From positions 1 through 64,000 of the forward strand of contig JAYRLC010000014.1 of the NCBI GenBank assembly GCA_041905405.1: 64,000 bases of DNA. Direction: 5' to 3'. Under the pieces are notes generated by a model that saw only the letters and a list, made by a program, of their open reading frames with translations, was not told the DNA's origin and made no database searches. How positions within the stretch are numbered: position 1 is the stretch's first letter; every line of letters starts with the position of its first letter. Origin of the DNA: RAM1 sp041905405 (lineage in GTDB: Bacteria; Pseudomonadota; Gammaproteobacteria; Burkholderiales; Burkholderiaceae_C). A program made the translations under genes and the position numbers. Positions 24,678 to 32,705 of the stretch are shown piece after piece.

Positions 24678-25046
24678 TCAGCCGCTTCGGAAGATGAAAT
24701 ACACCGCCCCCACCATGCACAGCGCCGCCCAGAGGTAGTCCAGCTTGAACGGCTCCTTCAGGTAGAACATCGCAAACGGCACGAAGACGGCCAGCGTGAT
24801 GACTTCCTGCATGATCTTGAGCTGGCCGACCGAGAAGCCCGCCTGCTGGAAGCCGATGCGGTTGGCCGGCACCTGCAGCAGGTATTCGAACAAGGCAATG
24901 CCCCAGCTCACGAGCGCCGCGATGTACCAGGGCGACGCCGCGTGGTTCTTCAGGTGCCCGTACCAGGCAAAGGTCATGAACACATTGGAGGCCACCAGCA
25001 GCAGGATGGTCTGCAACGACACCGGAAGGGATTGAAGCGCAGTCAT
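24678..25046 (-). CDS. DMT-superfamily small membrane protein (DUF486)
   Basis: This 122-residue protein has four hydrophobic helices and matches DUF486, a group of small multidrug-resistance-like proteins: LQTILLLVASNVFMTFAWYGHLK split across helix 1, YLLQVPANRIG, and FVPFAMFYLKEPFKLDYLWA. The function is unknown. The start at 25046 shares two bases with the start of the divergent pseudouridine synthase gene. An alternative ATG at 25073 would lie inside that gene. Confidence 0.85.
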   Translation of the reverse strand: MTALQSLPVSLQTILLLVASNVFMTFAWYGHLKNHAASPWYIAALVSWGIALFEYLLQVPANRIGFQQAGFSVGQLKIMQEVITLAVFVPFAMFYLKEPFKLDYLWAALCMVGAVYFIFRSG

Positions 25047-25698
25047 GGCGGAATTATCGGGGGCTACTTTCATTTATGCCGACGACCATCTCGTCGCGGC
25101 CGACAAGCCGTCCGGCCTGCTGTGCGTGCCAGGACGCGGCGACGCGGGGCGCGACTGCCTGTCGGCGCGCGTGCAGCAACAGTACCCCGATGCGCTGATC
25201 GTGCACCGCCTGGACATGGCCACGTCCGGCCTGTGCGTGCTGGCCCGCGGCGCCGATGCACAGCGCCGCCTGAGCATGGCCTTCGCCGCGCGCGAGGTGC
25301 ACAAACGCTACGTCGCCGTCGTGCAGGGCCTGCTTCGCGGCGCACCGGACGGTGCCTGGTCGGTCATCGACCTGCCGCTGATGCCCGACTGGCCGAACCG
25401 GCCGCTGAGCAAAGTCGACCACGAGCACGGCAAGCCGAGCCTCACGCGCTGGCGCGTGCTGGCCCACGACGAAGCCGGTGGCACCACCCGCCTGGCGCTG
25501 GAACCCGTGACGGGCCGGTCGCACCAGCTGCGGCTGCATCTGCAGGCCATCGGGCATCCCATCCTGGGCGATGCGCTGTACGCACCGCCCGTGGTGCAGG
25601 TGCTCGCGCCCCGCCTGCTGCTGCACGCGTCGGACATCACCCTGCCCCACCCCGCCACGGGCGAGCCCCTGTCGCTGCACAGCGCCGTGCCGTTCTGA
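25045..25698 (+). CDS. RluA-family pseudouridine synthase
   Basis: This 217-residue enzyme converts specific uridines of rRNA or tRNA to pseudouridine. The catalytic block is HRLDMATSGLCVLARG (about residues 53-68) with the aspartate in HRLD, followed by KRYVAVVQG. EPVTGRSHQLRLHLQAIGHPILGD is the RluA C-terminal signature. There is no S4 domain, and the short length points to RluA or TruC-like members. The target site is not predictable. Its start codon overlaps that of the divergent DUF486 gene. Confidence 0.92.
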   Translation: MAELSGATFIYADDHLVAADKPSGLLCVPGRGDAGRDCLSARVQQQYPDALIVHRLDMATSGLCVLARGADAQRRLSMAFAAREVHKRYVAVVQGLLRGAPDGAWSVIDLPLMPDWPNRPLSKVDHEHGKPSLTRWRVLAHDEAGGTTRLALEPVTGRSHQLRLHLQAIGHPILGDALYAPPVVQVLAPRLLLHASDITLPHPATGEPLSLHSAVPF

Positions 25699-25750
25699 GG
25701 AACCTGGACGCCCGGCCAGAGTCTGACCTGCAGCTTCCGAAAGGCCTGTC

Positions 25751-26386
25751 ATGACCCAGCCCTCCTGTCCGCCCGGACTTTCCCGCCGCCGCGTCGCCGC
25801 TGCTCTGGTCACGCTGCCGGCCGTCTGGACCGGCGCCCGCGCGCAGGCGCCTGCCGCACGGCGCATCACGCCTTCGCAAACCGAGGGGCCGTTCTACCCC
25901 GTGGAGTTCCCCAAGGACAGCGACGCTGACCTGCTGCGCAACGGCGCGATGGGCTACACGCGCGGCCAGCCCGCCTGGCTGGACGGCATGGTGACCGACC
26001 TGCAGGGCCGGCCCGTGGCGGGTGCCCAGGTGGAGATCTGGCAGTGCGACGAAGCCGGCCACTACCACCACCCCGGCGACGGCGGCCGGGCCGACCCGGC
26101 CTTTCAGGGCTTTGGCAAGGTCGTGGTGGGCGCCGACGGACGCTACCGATTCCGCACGATCAAGCCCGTGGCGTACAGCAGCCGCACCCCGCACATCCAC
26201 ATGAAGGTCCGGCAGGGCCCGCGCGAGCTGCTGACCACGCAGGTCTATGTGGCCGGCGATCCGGGCAATGAGCGCGATTTCCTCTGGCGCCGCATGGACG
26301 CGCAGGACCGCGCCGCCGTCACCGTGCCGTTCAACAAAGGCCCTGACGGGCTGCGGGCCACGTTTGCGGTCATCATTGCGGCATGA
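25751..26386 (+). CDS. Exported intradiol ring-cleavage dioxygenase-like protein
   Basis: This 211-residue protein has an N-terminal twin-arginine-like signal (SRRRVAAALVTLP) and the intradiol dioxygenase core. The iron ligands appear as Tyr in GHYHHP (about residue 100) and the YSSRTPHIHMK block with Tyr, His and His (about residues 136-146). TEGPFYPVEFPKD is also typical. Cytoplasmic family members open catechol or protocatechuate rings; the exported, Tat-type ones have poorly known substrates. It overlaps the SDR gene by 4 bp, so the two may act in sequence. Confidence 0.87.
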   Translation: MTQPSCPPGLSRRRVAAALVTLPAVWTGARAQAPAARRITPSQTEGPFYPVEFPKDSDADLLRNGAMGYTRGQPAWLDGMVTDLQGRPVAGAQVEIWQCDEAGHYHHPGDGGRADPAFQGFGKVVVGADGRYRFRTIKPVAYSSRTPHIHMKVRQGPRELLTTQVYVAGDPGNERDFLWRRMDAQDRAAVTVPFNKGPDGLRATFAVIIAA

Positions 26387-27123
26387 CCCAACCCAGACAC
26401 CTGACCATTCTCACCGGCGCCTCGCGCGGCATGGGGCTGGCCATGGCGCAGCAACTGCTCGCCGCCGGCCACCACCTGCTGTGCCTGTCGCGCAACGCCA
26501 ACCCCGCGCTCACATCGCCGTCCTGCGAACAATGGACCGTCGATCTGGCCGACCCCGCAGCCGTTGCCGGCCGGCTGGCCGGCTGGCTTGCAGCACAGGA
26601 GCAGGCCGCGTCGGCCACGCTCATCAACAATGCCGGGGTCATCCCGGCCATCGCCCCGGTGGGCGACGTGCCGCCCGCCGACCTGGCCCGTGCCATGCGC
26701 GTGGGCCTGGAAGCGCCCATGCTGCTGACCGGTGCATTCCTGCGCGCCACGGCTGGCTGGACCGGCCCGCGCAAGGTGCTCAACATCTCGTCGGGCCTGG
26801 GCCGGCGCGCCATGGCGTCGCAGTCGGGCTACTGCGCGGCCAAGGCCGGCATGGACCATTTCACGCGCTGCGTTGCACTGGAAGAGGCGCTCTCGCCCAC
26901 GGGCGCCAAGGTCTGCTCACTGGCGCCCGGCGTGATCGATACCGATATGCAGGTTCAGCTGCGCAGCGCCGACCGGGCCGCTTTCCCCGACATCGGCAAC
27001 TTCATCGGCATGAAGGACAAGGGGCAGCTGAGCTCGCCGCAGGATGCGGCGGCGCGGGTGTTGGCGTATCTGGCCCGGGCAGATTTTGGGGCTAACCCGG
27101 TCGCGGACGTACGCGACGCCTGA
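26383..27123 (+). CDS. Short-chain dehydrogenase/reductase
   Basis: This 246-residue NAD(P)-dependent oxidoreductase has the Rossmann motif TGASRGMGLAMA (about residues 11-22), NNAG at about residues 84-87, the catalytic Ser in ISSGLGRR and the YCAAK pair (Tyr about 149, Lys about 153). It resembles benzil reductase or sepiapterin reductase-like SDRs. It is coupled to the intradiol dioxygenase-like gene (ATGA overlap). The substrate is unknown. It converges with ppk2, leaving 3 bp between the two stop codons. Confidence 0.88.
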   Translation: MTQPRHLTILTGASRGMGLAMAQQLLAAGHHLLCLSRNANPALTSPSCEQWTVDLADPAAVAGRLAGWLAAQEQAASATLINNAGVIPAIAPVGDVPPADLARAMRVGLEAPMLLTGAFLRATAGWTGPRKVLNISSGLGRRAMASQSGYCAAKAGMDHFTRCVALEEALSPTGAKVCSLAPGVIDTDMQVQLRSADRAAFPDIGNFIGMKDKGQLSSPQDAAARVLAYLARADFGANPVADVRDA

Positions 27124-27126
27124 GCG

Positions 27127-28068
27127 TCAGTACACCTCTGGGACGATGAGGTCGGGGGCCACTGGGCGGCGTGCGTAGTCGTCATGCCGCACGCGTTCGG
27201 GCAGCACGACGGCGGGCCGCCCGGTTTCGCGGTAGGGCACCTGGCCCAGCAGATGGTGAATGCAGTTCAGCCGGGCCTTTTTCTTGTCGTCGGCCTGCAC
27301 CACCCACCAGGGCGCGTCGGGGATGTGGGTGCGCTCCAGCATCACTTCCTTGGCGCGGGTGTATTCCTCCCAGCGGCGGCGCGACTCCAGGTCCATGGGG
27401 CTGAGCTTCCATTGCTTGAGCGGGTCCTGGATGCGGCCCAGAAAGCGCGATTCCTGCTCTTCGTCCGAAATCGAGAACCAGTACTTGACGAGCTGGATGC
27501 CCGACCGCACGAGCATCTTCTCGAACTCGGGCACGGTGTGGAAGAACTCCTCGTACTGCTCGTCCGTGCAAAAGCCCATGACGCGCTCCACGCCCGCGCG
27601 GTTGTACCAGCTGCGGTCGAACAGCACCATTTCTCCGGCGGCCGGCAGGTGTGACACATACCGCTGGAAGTACCACTGCGTACGCTCGCGGTCGTTGGGC
27701 GCGGGCAACGCCGCCACGCGGGCCACGCGCGGGTTCAGCCGCTGCGTGATGCGCTTGATCACGCCGCCCTTGCCCGCCGCGTCGCGCCCTTCGAACACGA
27801 TGACCATCCTGTGCCCCGACTGCACGACCCAGTCCTGCAGCTTGACCAGCTCGCCCTGCAGCCGGAACAGCTCGCGGAAGTAGTGGCGGCGCTGTTCGCG
27901 GTGCTCAGGCGTCACCCGGGCCGCGTCCACCTCGGCTGCCGTGCTGTCCTCGCGCTCCATTTCCAGCTCTTCGTCATAGCTGTCCAGCAGGTCGCGGTGG
28001 ATGCGCGCCAGCAGTTCGTCGTCATGCTCGTTCACGCGGGGCCTTTGCTTGCAGTCAAAGCTGCGCAC
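27127..28068 (-). CDS. ppk2: Polyphosphate kinase 2
   Basis: PPK2 uses polyphosphate to phosphorylate nucleoside diphosphates (or the reverse). The 313-residue protein has Walker A FEGRDAAGKGG (residues 92-102), the lid region and Walker B DRSWYNRAGVERVMGFC (about residues 149-165). The conserved LNPRVARVAALPAPNDRE precedes them. The frame opens with GTG at 28068; a second GTG at 28035 is possible, so the start is uncertain. The neighbouring uspA gene and other stress genes fit a role in energy or stress balance. Confidence 0.93.
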   Translation of the reverse strand: MRSFDCKQRPRVNEHDDELLARIHRDLLDSYDEELEMEREDSTAAEVDAARVTPEHREQRRHYFRELFRLQGELVKLQDWVVQSGHRMVIVFEGRDAAGKGGVIKRITQRLNPRVARVAALPAPNDRERTQWYFQRYVSHLPAAGEMVLFDRSWYNRAGVERVMGFCTDEQYEEFFHTVPEFEKMLVRSGIQLVKYWFSISDEEQESRFLGRIQDPLKQWKLSPMDLESRRRWEEYTRAKEVMLERTHIPDAPWWVVQADDKKKARLNCIHHLLGQVPYRETGRPAVVLPERVRHDDYARRPVAPDLIVPEVY

Positions 28069-28124
28069 CTTAGCGGCCCCGTATGTCTGCCGCGTGACAG
28101 AAAGAAGCAGAAGCCGCGCCGGCG

Positions 28125-28562
28125 TCAGCCGCGTACGACCAGCACGGGCAGCGTGGTGTGCGACAGCACGCGCTGGGTCACGCTGCCCAGCAGCAGCTTT
28201 TCAATGCCGTGGCGCCCATGCGAGCCCATGATGATGAGGTCGGCGCCCACCGCCCGGGCCGTTTCCAGGATGCCTTCGTGCACCACATGCCCCTCGACCA
28301 CCTTCTGCTCACAGGCGATGCCGGCGGCGGACGCCGCGGCAGCGGCGGCAGCGAGCGCCTGGTTCGCCGTGGCGGTGGCGGCCGCCATGTATTCGGTCTG
28401 CCCGAAAGCGTAGTCGGCGCCCACGCCGACAAAGGGGTAGTAGTCGATCACGTTGATGGCGGTGATGCGGCTGCCGAACGCCTTGGCCAGCCCCAGCGCC
28501 TTGTCCATCGCCAGCAATGCGGTCCCTGAACCATCGACCGGGACGAGAATGTGAGTGAACAT
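28125..28562 (-). CDS. Universal stress protein UspA family
   Basis: This 145-residue protein has the UspA fold start (MFTHILVPVDGSGTALLAMD) and the ATP-binding signature GSHGRHGIEKLLLGSVTQRV (about residues 112-131), which matches G-2X-G-9X-G-S. It is likely an ATP-binding stress protein. The middle is Ala-rich. The longer frame upstream is antisense to the oxygenase gene, so the ATG at 28562 was used. It is 56 bp from ppk2 and on the same strand. Confidence 0.93.
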   Translation of the reverse strand: MFTHILVPVDGSGTALLAMDKALGLAKAFGSRITAINVIDYYPFVGVGADYAFGQTEYMAAATATANQALAAAAAAASAAGIACEQKVVEGHVVHEGILETARAVGADLIIMGSHGRHGIEKLLLGSVTQRVLSHTTLPVLVVRG

Positions 28563-28621
28563 CTGGTGCCTCGCTTTCGTGGTGGATTGCACCGCGCGCC
28601 CGCTGCGCCCGGTGAACCAAT

Positions 28622-29389
28622 CTACACCCGCGCGGCCCCGTCCGTCTGTAGGACTGCCCCCTGAAAGCCGCCCGCGCGGCAGGTCACGACCAGCGTGTCG
28701 CGGTGCCCACCCTGCGCCGTGGGCTGGATGGGCGTGCTTTCGTGGATCACGCGGGCATCGTCCAGCAGCAGCAGCGACCAGGGCTGTGTCAGCGTGAAGC
28801 GCTGGCCGTTGGGGCCGTCGGCCTCGAACACGCGCGTCTCGCCGCCCTTGATGCCGGTGCGTCCCACCAGGAACACGGCCACCAGGTCCACGCCGTCGCG
28901 GTGCGCGCCTTCGGGGGTGGGCCGGCCGATGCCGTCGGTCGTGTCGATGCGGAACTGGTGCGCCTCGACGTACCACGGCTGCGCCCCCTTCAATGCCGAT
29001 GTGACACGGCCCAGCCAGCACAGCAGCCGCGCCCAGTCCGGCCGGGCGGCATCCGCGTCCTTCATGGGCTCGAACCAGCGCTCCATGCCGCCGTGCAGCG
29101 CGTTGTATTCCACCGGCTGCCAATGGGCGCGGTGCGGCACGGACCGCAAGCTGTCGCCGTCCACGACAAAGCACGAATGGCGCCGGTGCCGGTATCGGCC
29201 ACCGTCCTTCAGGTAGTTGTCGGGCGGCAGGTCATCCCAGCCGGCCGACAGCGCCGCCAAGGCGGCCGGGTCACAGCCCGCCAGCGTGCACACGTCTTGT
29301 GGCGTGAGCACCGCATAACCCTGCGACGACAGCCGACCGGCCAGTTCGCCAGGCGCGCAGGCTGGCGGGGGAAACAGGGGCGAAGTCAT
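28622..29389 (-). CDS. 2-oxoglutarate/Fe(II) dioxygenase family protein (PF10014 type)
   Basis: This 255-residue protein resembles 2OG-Fe oxygenases of the group that includes L-isoleucine 4-hydroxylase. The iron triad is HRDGVD (His and Asp, about residues 164-166) and the distal His in ARVIHESTP (about residue 216), and an Arg downstream (GGHRDTLVV) could bind 2-oxoglutarate. These enzymes hydroxylate free amino acids or other small substrates. The ATG at 29389 is supported by a -10 hexamer 6 nt upstream. It is divergent from the hemerythrin gene. Confidence 0.82.
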   Translation of the reverse strand: MTSPLFPPPACAPGELAGRLSSQGYAVLTPQDVCTLAGCDPAALAALSAGWDDLPPDNYLKDGGRYRHRRHSCFVVDGDSLRSVPHRAHWQPVEYNALHGGMERWFEPMKDADAARPDWARLLCWLGRVTSALKGAQPWYVEAHQFRIDTTDGIGRPTPEGAHRDGVDLVAVFLVGRTGIKGGETRVFEADGPNGQRFTLTQPWSLLLLDDARVIHESTPIQPTAQGGHRDTLVVTCRAGGFQGAVLQTDGAARV

Positions 29390-29401
29390 TTTTCGAGCAT
29401 A
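29390..29401 (-). promoter_or_regulatory. -10 element of the 2OG oxygenase gene, leaderless layout
   Basis: On the minus strand TATGCT is followed by CGAAAA and the ATG at 29389. Confidence 0.45.
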
Positions 29402-29460
29402 CCCGAGCGTCATCACGCGCAAAGCTGCGCCAGATCAAAGCCCCGGGGCCGCAACCGCCC

Positions 29461-29472
29461 CACACTGCCCGC
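29461..29472 (+). promoter_or_regulatory. -10 element of the hemerythrin gene, leaderless layout
   Basis: CACACT is followed by GCCCGC and the ATG at 29473. It lies back to back with the -10 of the oxygenase gene inside an 83-bp gap. Confidence 0.4.
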
Positions 29473-29937
29473 ATGGATGCCACCGAAATGCACACCCTGC
29501 AGTGGAGCGATGCGCTGTCGCTGGACCTGCCGCTGATGGACGACACCCACCGCGAATTCGTGGACCTGCTGGCCTGCGTGGCGCAGGCGGGCGATGACGC
29601 GCTGCTGCCCGCCTGGGACCAGCTGATCGCCCACACGCAGGATCACTTCGACCGCGAAGACCGCTGGATGACCGACACCTCCTTTTCGGCCACGCACTGC
29701 CATACGACGCAGCACAAGGTGGTGCTGCAGGTCATGCGCGAAGGCGCGCGCCGCGGGCTCGAAGGCGACCTGGCGCTGGTGCGGCGCATGGCGTCGGAGC
29801 TGGCCCTCTGGTTCCCCCAGCACGCGCAGAGCATGGACGCGGCGCTGGCACTGCACGTGCGCCGTGTGGGCTACGACCCCGACACGGGCAGCGTGGCCGA
29901 GCCCCACGCGCCTTCGGCGGCCTGCGAAGCCTGCTGA
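29473..29937 (+). CDS. Bacteriohemerythrin
   Basis: This 154-residue protein binds oxygen at a non-heme di-iron site. The ligand pattern is complete: His in DDTHREF (about residue 26), HFDRED (His about 58, Glu about 62), HCHTTQH (His about 76 and 80) and HAQSMD (His about 117, Asp about 122). The start WSDALSLDLPLMDDTH is typical of single-domain bacteriohemerythrins. The C-terminus has an extra tail of about 25 residues that ends in two cysteines (CEAC). It may store or sense oxygen. Confidence 0.93.
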   Translation: MDATEMHTLQWSDALSLDLPLMDDTHREFVDLLACVAQAGDDALLPAWDQLIAHTQDHFDREDRWMTDTSFSATHCHTTQHKVVLQVMREGARRGLEGDLALVRRMASELALWFPQHAQSMDAALALHVRRVGYDPDTGSVAEPHAPSAACEAC

Positions 29938-29943
29938 GACCTG

Positions 29944-30222
29944 TCAGCCGACCTGCACGCCCTTCCAGAACGCGACACGTCCGCGCACCATGTCGGCTTC
30001 AGGCTTGGGATCGGCGTAGTACCAGGCGGCGTCGGTATTCAGCTCGCCATTGACCAGCAGCGAGTAGTAGCTGGCCTGCCCTTTCCAGGGGCAGGTGGTC
30101 TTGTGGTTGCTGAACGTCACGTACTGCCGGTTCAACGTGCTTTCGGGGAAATAGTGGTTGCCTTCCACCAGTACGGTGTCGTCGCTTTCGGCGATCACCG
30201 CGCCGTTCCAGGTTGCTTTCAT
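29944..30222 (-). CDS. DUF427 family protein
   Basis: This 92-residue protein begins MKATWNGAVIAESDDTVLVEGNHYFP and contains TTCPWKGQASYYS, both typical of DUF427. The family has a small beta-barrel fold and no settled function. It lies 24 bp after egtD on the same strand and is probably the third gene of the ergothioneine operon. A role there is inferred only from position. Confidence 0.9.
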   Translation of the reverse strand: MKATWNGAVIAESDDTVLVEGNHYFPESTLNRQYVTFSNHKTTCPWKGQASYYSLLVNGELNTDAAWYYADPKPEADMVRGRVAFWKGVQVG

Positions 30223-30246
30223 GTCGTCATGTCCTTGTCGTGTCCT

Positions 30247-31266
30247 TCAGGCCGGCGCGTGCAGCCAGTGCACGCTGAAGAGGCGGTCCACATCGGTCCA
30301 TACAGGTCCGGGCGTAAAGCCCACCTGCCGCGCCAGCCGGCGCAGGCCGTCGACCGTGAACTTGTGCGAATTCTCGGTGTGCAGTGTCTCACCTTCAGCA
30401 AATTCAAAGGTCTGCCCCCCGACGTCCACCCACTGGCGGCTGCGGCTGATCAGGTGCATTTCAATGCGCTGGCGCGGCGCGTTGTAGAACGCGTGGTGGG
30501 TGAACTGCGCCAGGTTGAAGCGCGTGTCCAGCTCGCGGTTGGCCCGCGCCAGCAGGTTCAGGTTGAACGCCGCCGTCACGCCCTGCGCGTCGTTGTACGC
30601 GGCATGCAGCACGGCCGGGTCCTTGACCAGGTCCACGCCCAGCAGCAGCGCGCCGCCGCGCAGCACCTGCGCGGCCACCTGCAGGAAGTAGGACGCCTCG
30701 GCCGGCAGGAAGTTGCCCAGCGTGGAACCCGGAAAGAAGCCCACGCGCTGCCCCGCGCCGGGGTCGCGCGCGGGCAGCAACAGGCGCTGCGTGTAGTCGG
30801 CCGCCACGGGCTGCACGTCCAGCCCCGGATAGTCGCGGCGCAGGCCGGCGGCCGCCGCCTGCAGGTGTTCGCCCGAAATGTCGATGGGCAGGTAGCGCGC
30901 CGGCGCCTGCAGGGCGTCCAGCAGCAGGCGCACCTTGGTGCACGAGCCGGCGCCGAACTCCACGATCTCGGCGCGCGGGCCCGCCAGCGCGGCAATGTCG
31001 CCCGCATGGCGCTGCAGGATGGCCAGTTCGGTGCGCGTGGGGTAGTACTCGGGCAGCTCGCAGATGCGGTCGAACAGCGCCGAGCCTTGCGCGTCGTAGA
31101 AATACTTGGGCGATATGCTGCGCGGCCGCGCGGCCAGCGCACCGGCCAGGTCGCGTGCAAATTCGCTGTCGGCGCCCGCGGGCAGCGGCTGCAGCGGTAC
31201 GGGCTGCGACACCGGCAGGGACAGATCGATCGGGGTCACGGGGGAAAGTGCGGCGTTGTGCATCAT
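30247..31266 (-). CDS. egtD: L-histidine N-alpha-methyltransferase EgtD
   Basis: EgtD trimethylates histidine to hercynine with SAM, the first step of ergothioneine synthesis. The 339-residue protein has SISPKYFYDAQGSALFDRIC (about residues 49-68), ELPEYYPTRTE and the SAM loop EFGAGSCTKVRLLL, all hallmark EgtD sequences. The N-terminal 30 residues are Pro-rich and not conserved. Its start overlaps the egtB stop by 4 bp (ATGA), showing coupling. Confidence 0.95.
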   Translation of the reverse strand: MMHNAALSPVTPIDLSLPVSQPVPLQPLPAGADSEFARDLAGALAARPRSISPKYFYDAQGSALFDRICELPEYYPTRTELAILQRHAGDIAALAGPRAEIVEFGAGSCTKVRLLLDALQAPARYLPIDISGEHLQAAAAGLRRDYPGLDVQPVAADYTQRLLLPARDPGAGQRVGFFPGSTLGNFLPAEASYFLQVAAQVLRGGALLLGVDLVKDPAVLHAAYNDAQGVTAAFNLNLLARANRELDTRFNLAQFTHHAFYNAPRQRIEMHLISRSRQWVDVGGQTFEFAEGETLHTENSHKFTVDGLRRLARQVGFTPGPVWTDVDRLFSVHWLHAPA

Positions 31267-32504
31267 GAAGCGTCCCTTGCCAGGCGCAGGCCTGAAAACT
31301 GCCAGCGTGCAGCCGGCGGAAAGAAGTTGCGGTAGGTGGGCCGCTCGTGGCCCGGCGGTGTGGCGCGGCTTGCACCGCGCAGCACGATCTGCCCGACCAT
31401 GAACTTGCCGTTGTATTCAGCCACCGCCCCGCTCATCGGTCGGAAGCCCGGGTACGGGTCGTAGGCCGAACGCGTCCACTGCCACGCATGGCCGGTGAGC
31501 TGCGTCATGCCGGCCAGCCCGCTGGCGCATTCCCATTCGAATTCGGTCGGCAGCCGCGCGCCGGCCCATTCCGCATAGGCGGCGGCTTCGTAGAAGCTCA
31601 GCTGGCTCACGGGCTCGTCGTCCACCAGCGGGCGCACGCCGTTCAGGCCGAACACCTGCCAGTGCGCCGCCGGCGCACGCCGGTCGCCCGGCGCGATCCA
31701 GTAGGCCGGTGCCGCCCAGCCCTGGGCCTGGACGGCGGCCCAGCCGTCGGACAGCCACAACGCGGGCCGCGTATACCCCCCATCGGCCACGAACTGGGCG
31801 TATTCACCACAGGTCACAAGCCGGTCGGCGATCTGAAAGGGCCGCAGCAACACGTCGTGGCGCGGCGTTTCGTTGTCGAACGCAAAGCCGTCCCCCCCAT
31901 GGCCCACCGTCACCATGCCGCCGGGCACCGGCACCCAGTCCGCCGGACGCGAGGCTTCGGCCAGCCGCAGCGGCGGCGCCCCCGCCGGCTCATAGGCCGG
32001 CAACAGCGGGTTGCACCAGAAGGCATGCAGCACGTCGGTCAGGATCAGTTCCTGGTGCTGCTGCTCATGGTGCAACCCAAGTTCCACCAGCGGCCCCGCG
32101 GCCACCCAGGCGCTGCCAGCGGCGCAGTCCATGAAGCGGCGCATGGCGTCGTCCACATGGGCGCGGTAGGCATGCACCTCGTCCAGCGACGGCCGGGTGA
32201 GCAGGCCCCGCTGGGGCCGCGCGTGGCGTGGCCCCAGCACCTCGTAGTAGGAGTTGAACAGGTAGAAATAGCGGTCGTTGAAAGGCCGGTAGCCCGCCAT
32301 ATGGGGCACCAGCACGACGGCTTCGAAAAACCAGGTGGTGTGAGCCAGATGCCATTTGACGGGGCTGGCGTCGGGCATCGACTGCACGCACTGGTCTTCG
32401 GCGGACAGCGGCGCCGCCAGCGCCAGGGTGCGCGCGCGAACGGCGTCAAACCGGGCGGCAAGCGCCGTGCGGCCGGCGGCGGCCGGCAGGGTGGTGACAG
32501 ACAT
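31263..32504 (-). CDS. egtB: Ergothioneine biosynthesis sulfoxide synthase EgtB
   Basis: EgtB couples hercynine to a thiol (gamma-glutamylcysteine or cysteine) with O2 and iron. The 413-residue protein has an N-terminal DinB_2-like domain with the iron ligands His52 and the HX3HXE motif (LHHEQQHQE, His146, His150). The C-terminal domain is of the formylglycine-generating-enzyme type (WVPVPGGMVTVGH, PVSQLSFYEAAAYAEW, GLAGMTQLTGHAWQWTRS). The thiol donor cannot be told from this window: no egtA or egtE is present. The ribosome-binding site AAGGAGGA is strong. Confidence 0.94.
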   Translation of the reverse strand: MSVTTLPAAAGRTALAARFDAVRARTLALAAPLSAEDQCVQSMPDASPVKWHLAHTTWFFEAVVLVPHMAGYRPFNDRYFYLFNSYYEVLGPRHARPQRGLLTRPSLDEVHAYRAHVDDAMRRFMDCAAGSAWVAAGPLVELGLHHEQQHQELILTDVLHAFWCNPLLPAYEPAGAPPLRLAEASRPADWVPVPGGMVTVGHGGDGFAFDNETPRHDVLLRPFQIADRLVTCGEYAQFVADGGYTRPALWLSDGWAAVQAQGWAAPAYWIAPGDRRAPAAHWQVFGLNGVRPLVDDEPVSQLSFYEAAAYAEWAGARLPTEFEWECASGLAGMTQLTGHAWQWTRSAYDPYPGFRPMSGAVAEYNGKFMVGQIVLRGASRATPPGHERPTYRNFFPPAARWQFSGLRLARDAS

Positions 32505-32510
32505 GAGTGC

Positions 32511-32561
32511 TCCTCCTTGGGGTCCGTACCTGTTGTCGTTCGGACCGTGAAAATCATTACA
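32511..32561 (-). promoter_or_regulatory. egtB promoter region with leader hairpin
   Basis: On the minus strand TGTAAT (32561-32556) is a fair -10. It is followed by the inverted repeat GGTCCG/CGGACC (32546-32541 with 32526-32521), which would form a stem just before the ribosome-binding site at 32518-32511. It could control translation of the operon. Confidence 0.4.
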
Positions 32562-32705
32562 GCACGCAGGTTTGCCGCGCGCATGTCAGACAGCGCCCCT
32601 ACTGACAGCTTCGCGCGCCACCCTCCTGCCACTTTTGTCTGTCACTTTGGCTACGCAACGCGCCCGCGGCGCTGGCTACCATCGCAAACCCCCAGGAGAC
32701 AGCCC

